From positions 434,001 to 498,000 of the forward strand of contig NKIW01000001.1 in the NCBI GenBank assembly GCA_002256205.1: a DNA stretch of 64,000 bases, written 5' to 3'. Positions 63,853 through 64,000 of this stretch are shown piece by piece. The notes under the pieces were generated by a model, which was not told the origin of the DNA, did no database searches, and saw only the letters and a program-made list of their open reading frames with translations. The stretch's first letter is position 1, and every line of letters begins with the position of its first letter. The DNA is from Rhizobiales bacterium PAR1. GTDB lineage: Bacteria; Pseudomonadota; Alphaproteobacteria; Rhizobiales; Beijerinckiaceae. The position numbers were made by a program, and so were the translations under genes.

Positions 63853-64000
63853 GCCGCACCGCCAAACGAACGTTCGAGCGTGCGCAGCGAGGTCAGCGTG
63901 ATGCCAAGTAATGCCAGCAGCGAAATGAAGGTCGCGGCGGAGGCTTTGCCGATATCGTAGCTCTCCACCGCCTGCTGGTAGATGTAGAACAGCACGAGGC
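63849..64000 (-). CDS. Carbohydrate ABC transporter permease (UgpA-like, C-terminal part)
   Basis: Only the last ~49 codons are in the window. The translation reads LVLFYIYQQAVESYDIGKAS followed by AATFISLLALLGITL and ends SFGGAA, the C-terminus typical of MalF/UgpA permeases (YIYQ..F...G.ASA). It overlaps ugpE-like by ATGA and completes a heterodimeric permease pair. Confidence 0.85.
   Translation of the reverse strand, partial: LVLFYIYQQAVESYDIGKASAATFISLLALLGITLTSLRTLERSFGGAA

Overview
The window looks like chromosomal DNA of a high-GC alphaproteobacterium, most likely of the Hyphomicrobiales. The evidence is the ribosomal protein sequences, the S10-spc gene order, the abundance of ABC and TRAP uptake systems, and families such as ACR3, PPK2, a RuBisCO-like protein and NMT1-type binding proteins. 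I see no rRNA or tRNA gene, CRISPR array, insertion sequence or prophage. Many genes are packed with 4-base ATGA start/stop overlaps.

Region 1 (1-9180, minus strand) is the translation block. Read in the direction of transcription it is tuf, rpsJ, rplC, rplD, rplW, rplB, rpsS, rplV, rpsC, rplP, rpmC, rpsQ, rplN, rplX, rplE, rpsN, rpsH and a truncated rplF. A strong Rho-independent terminator lies between tuf and rpsJ. A 207-base gap with two hairpins lies between rpsQ and rplN. No fusA, rpsG or rpsL precedes tuf.

Region 2 (9411-15642) is mixed: a secreted creatininase-family protein, two fatty acid hydroxylase (sterol desaturase family) membrane enzymes flanking a polyphosphate kinase 2, and a HutD-like protein followed by an acetolactate-synthase-like ThDP enzyme.

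Region 3 (15655-26305) is a probable catabolic operon on the minus strand. It encodes a LeuC/LeuD-type hydro-lyase with unusual specificity residues, a ThDP-dependent 2-oxo acid decarboxylase-like enzyme, an NMT1/SsuA-type ABC importer, and the large subunit of a form-II molybdenum hydroxylase without its partner subunits. A divergent LysR regulator faces it. The substrate is unknown.

Region 4 (26455-37826) holds two tandem PilZ proteins, an AraC regulator, and a four-gene plus-strand secretory locus: an outer-membrane barrel, a small secreted protein, a secreted protein with 32 cysteines, and a DsbA/ScsC-like thiol oxidoreductase. It continues with a cytochrome c divergent from a Tat-exported FAD oxidase, a Tat-exported flavin amine oxidase, and a CHASE4-type GGDEF diguanylate cyclase. 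The Cys-rich protein locus is the best candidate for an undescribed system.

Region 5 (37935-49490, minus) looks like uptake and oxidation of an N-methylated amino acid: a stachydrine-demethylase-like flavoprotein, a ProC-like reductase, a HAD dehalogenase-like protein, a Dpp/Opp-type ABC importer, a GlpD/DadA-like FAD protein and a LysR regulator. Region 6 (49617-51461) is an arsR-acr3-arsC arsenic operon. Region 7 (51681-58894) joins a RuBisCO-like protein with intact key residues to a four-carbon acid sugar kinase, a VOC protein, a TRAP transporter and a divergent LacI regulator; this resembles apionate/oxo-isoapionate catabolism. Region 8 (58921-64000) holds a PAP2 phosphatase, a secreted phytase-like protein, a double terminator, and a carbohydrate-type ABC importer that runs off the window edge.
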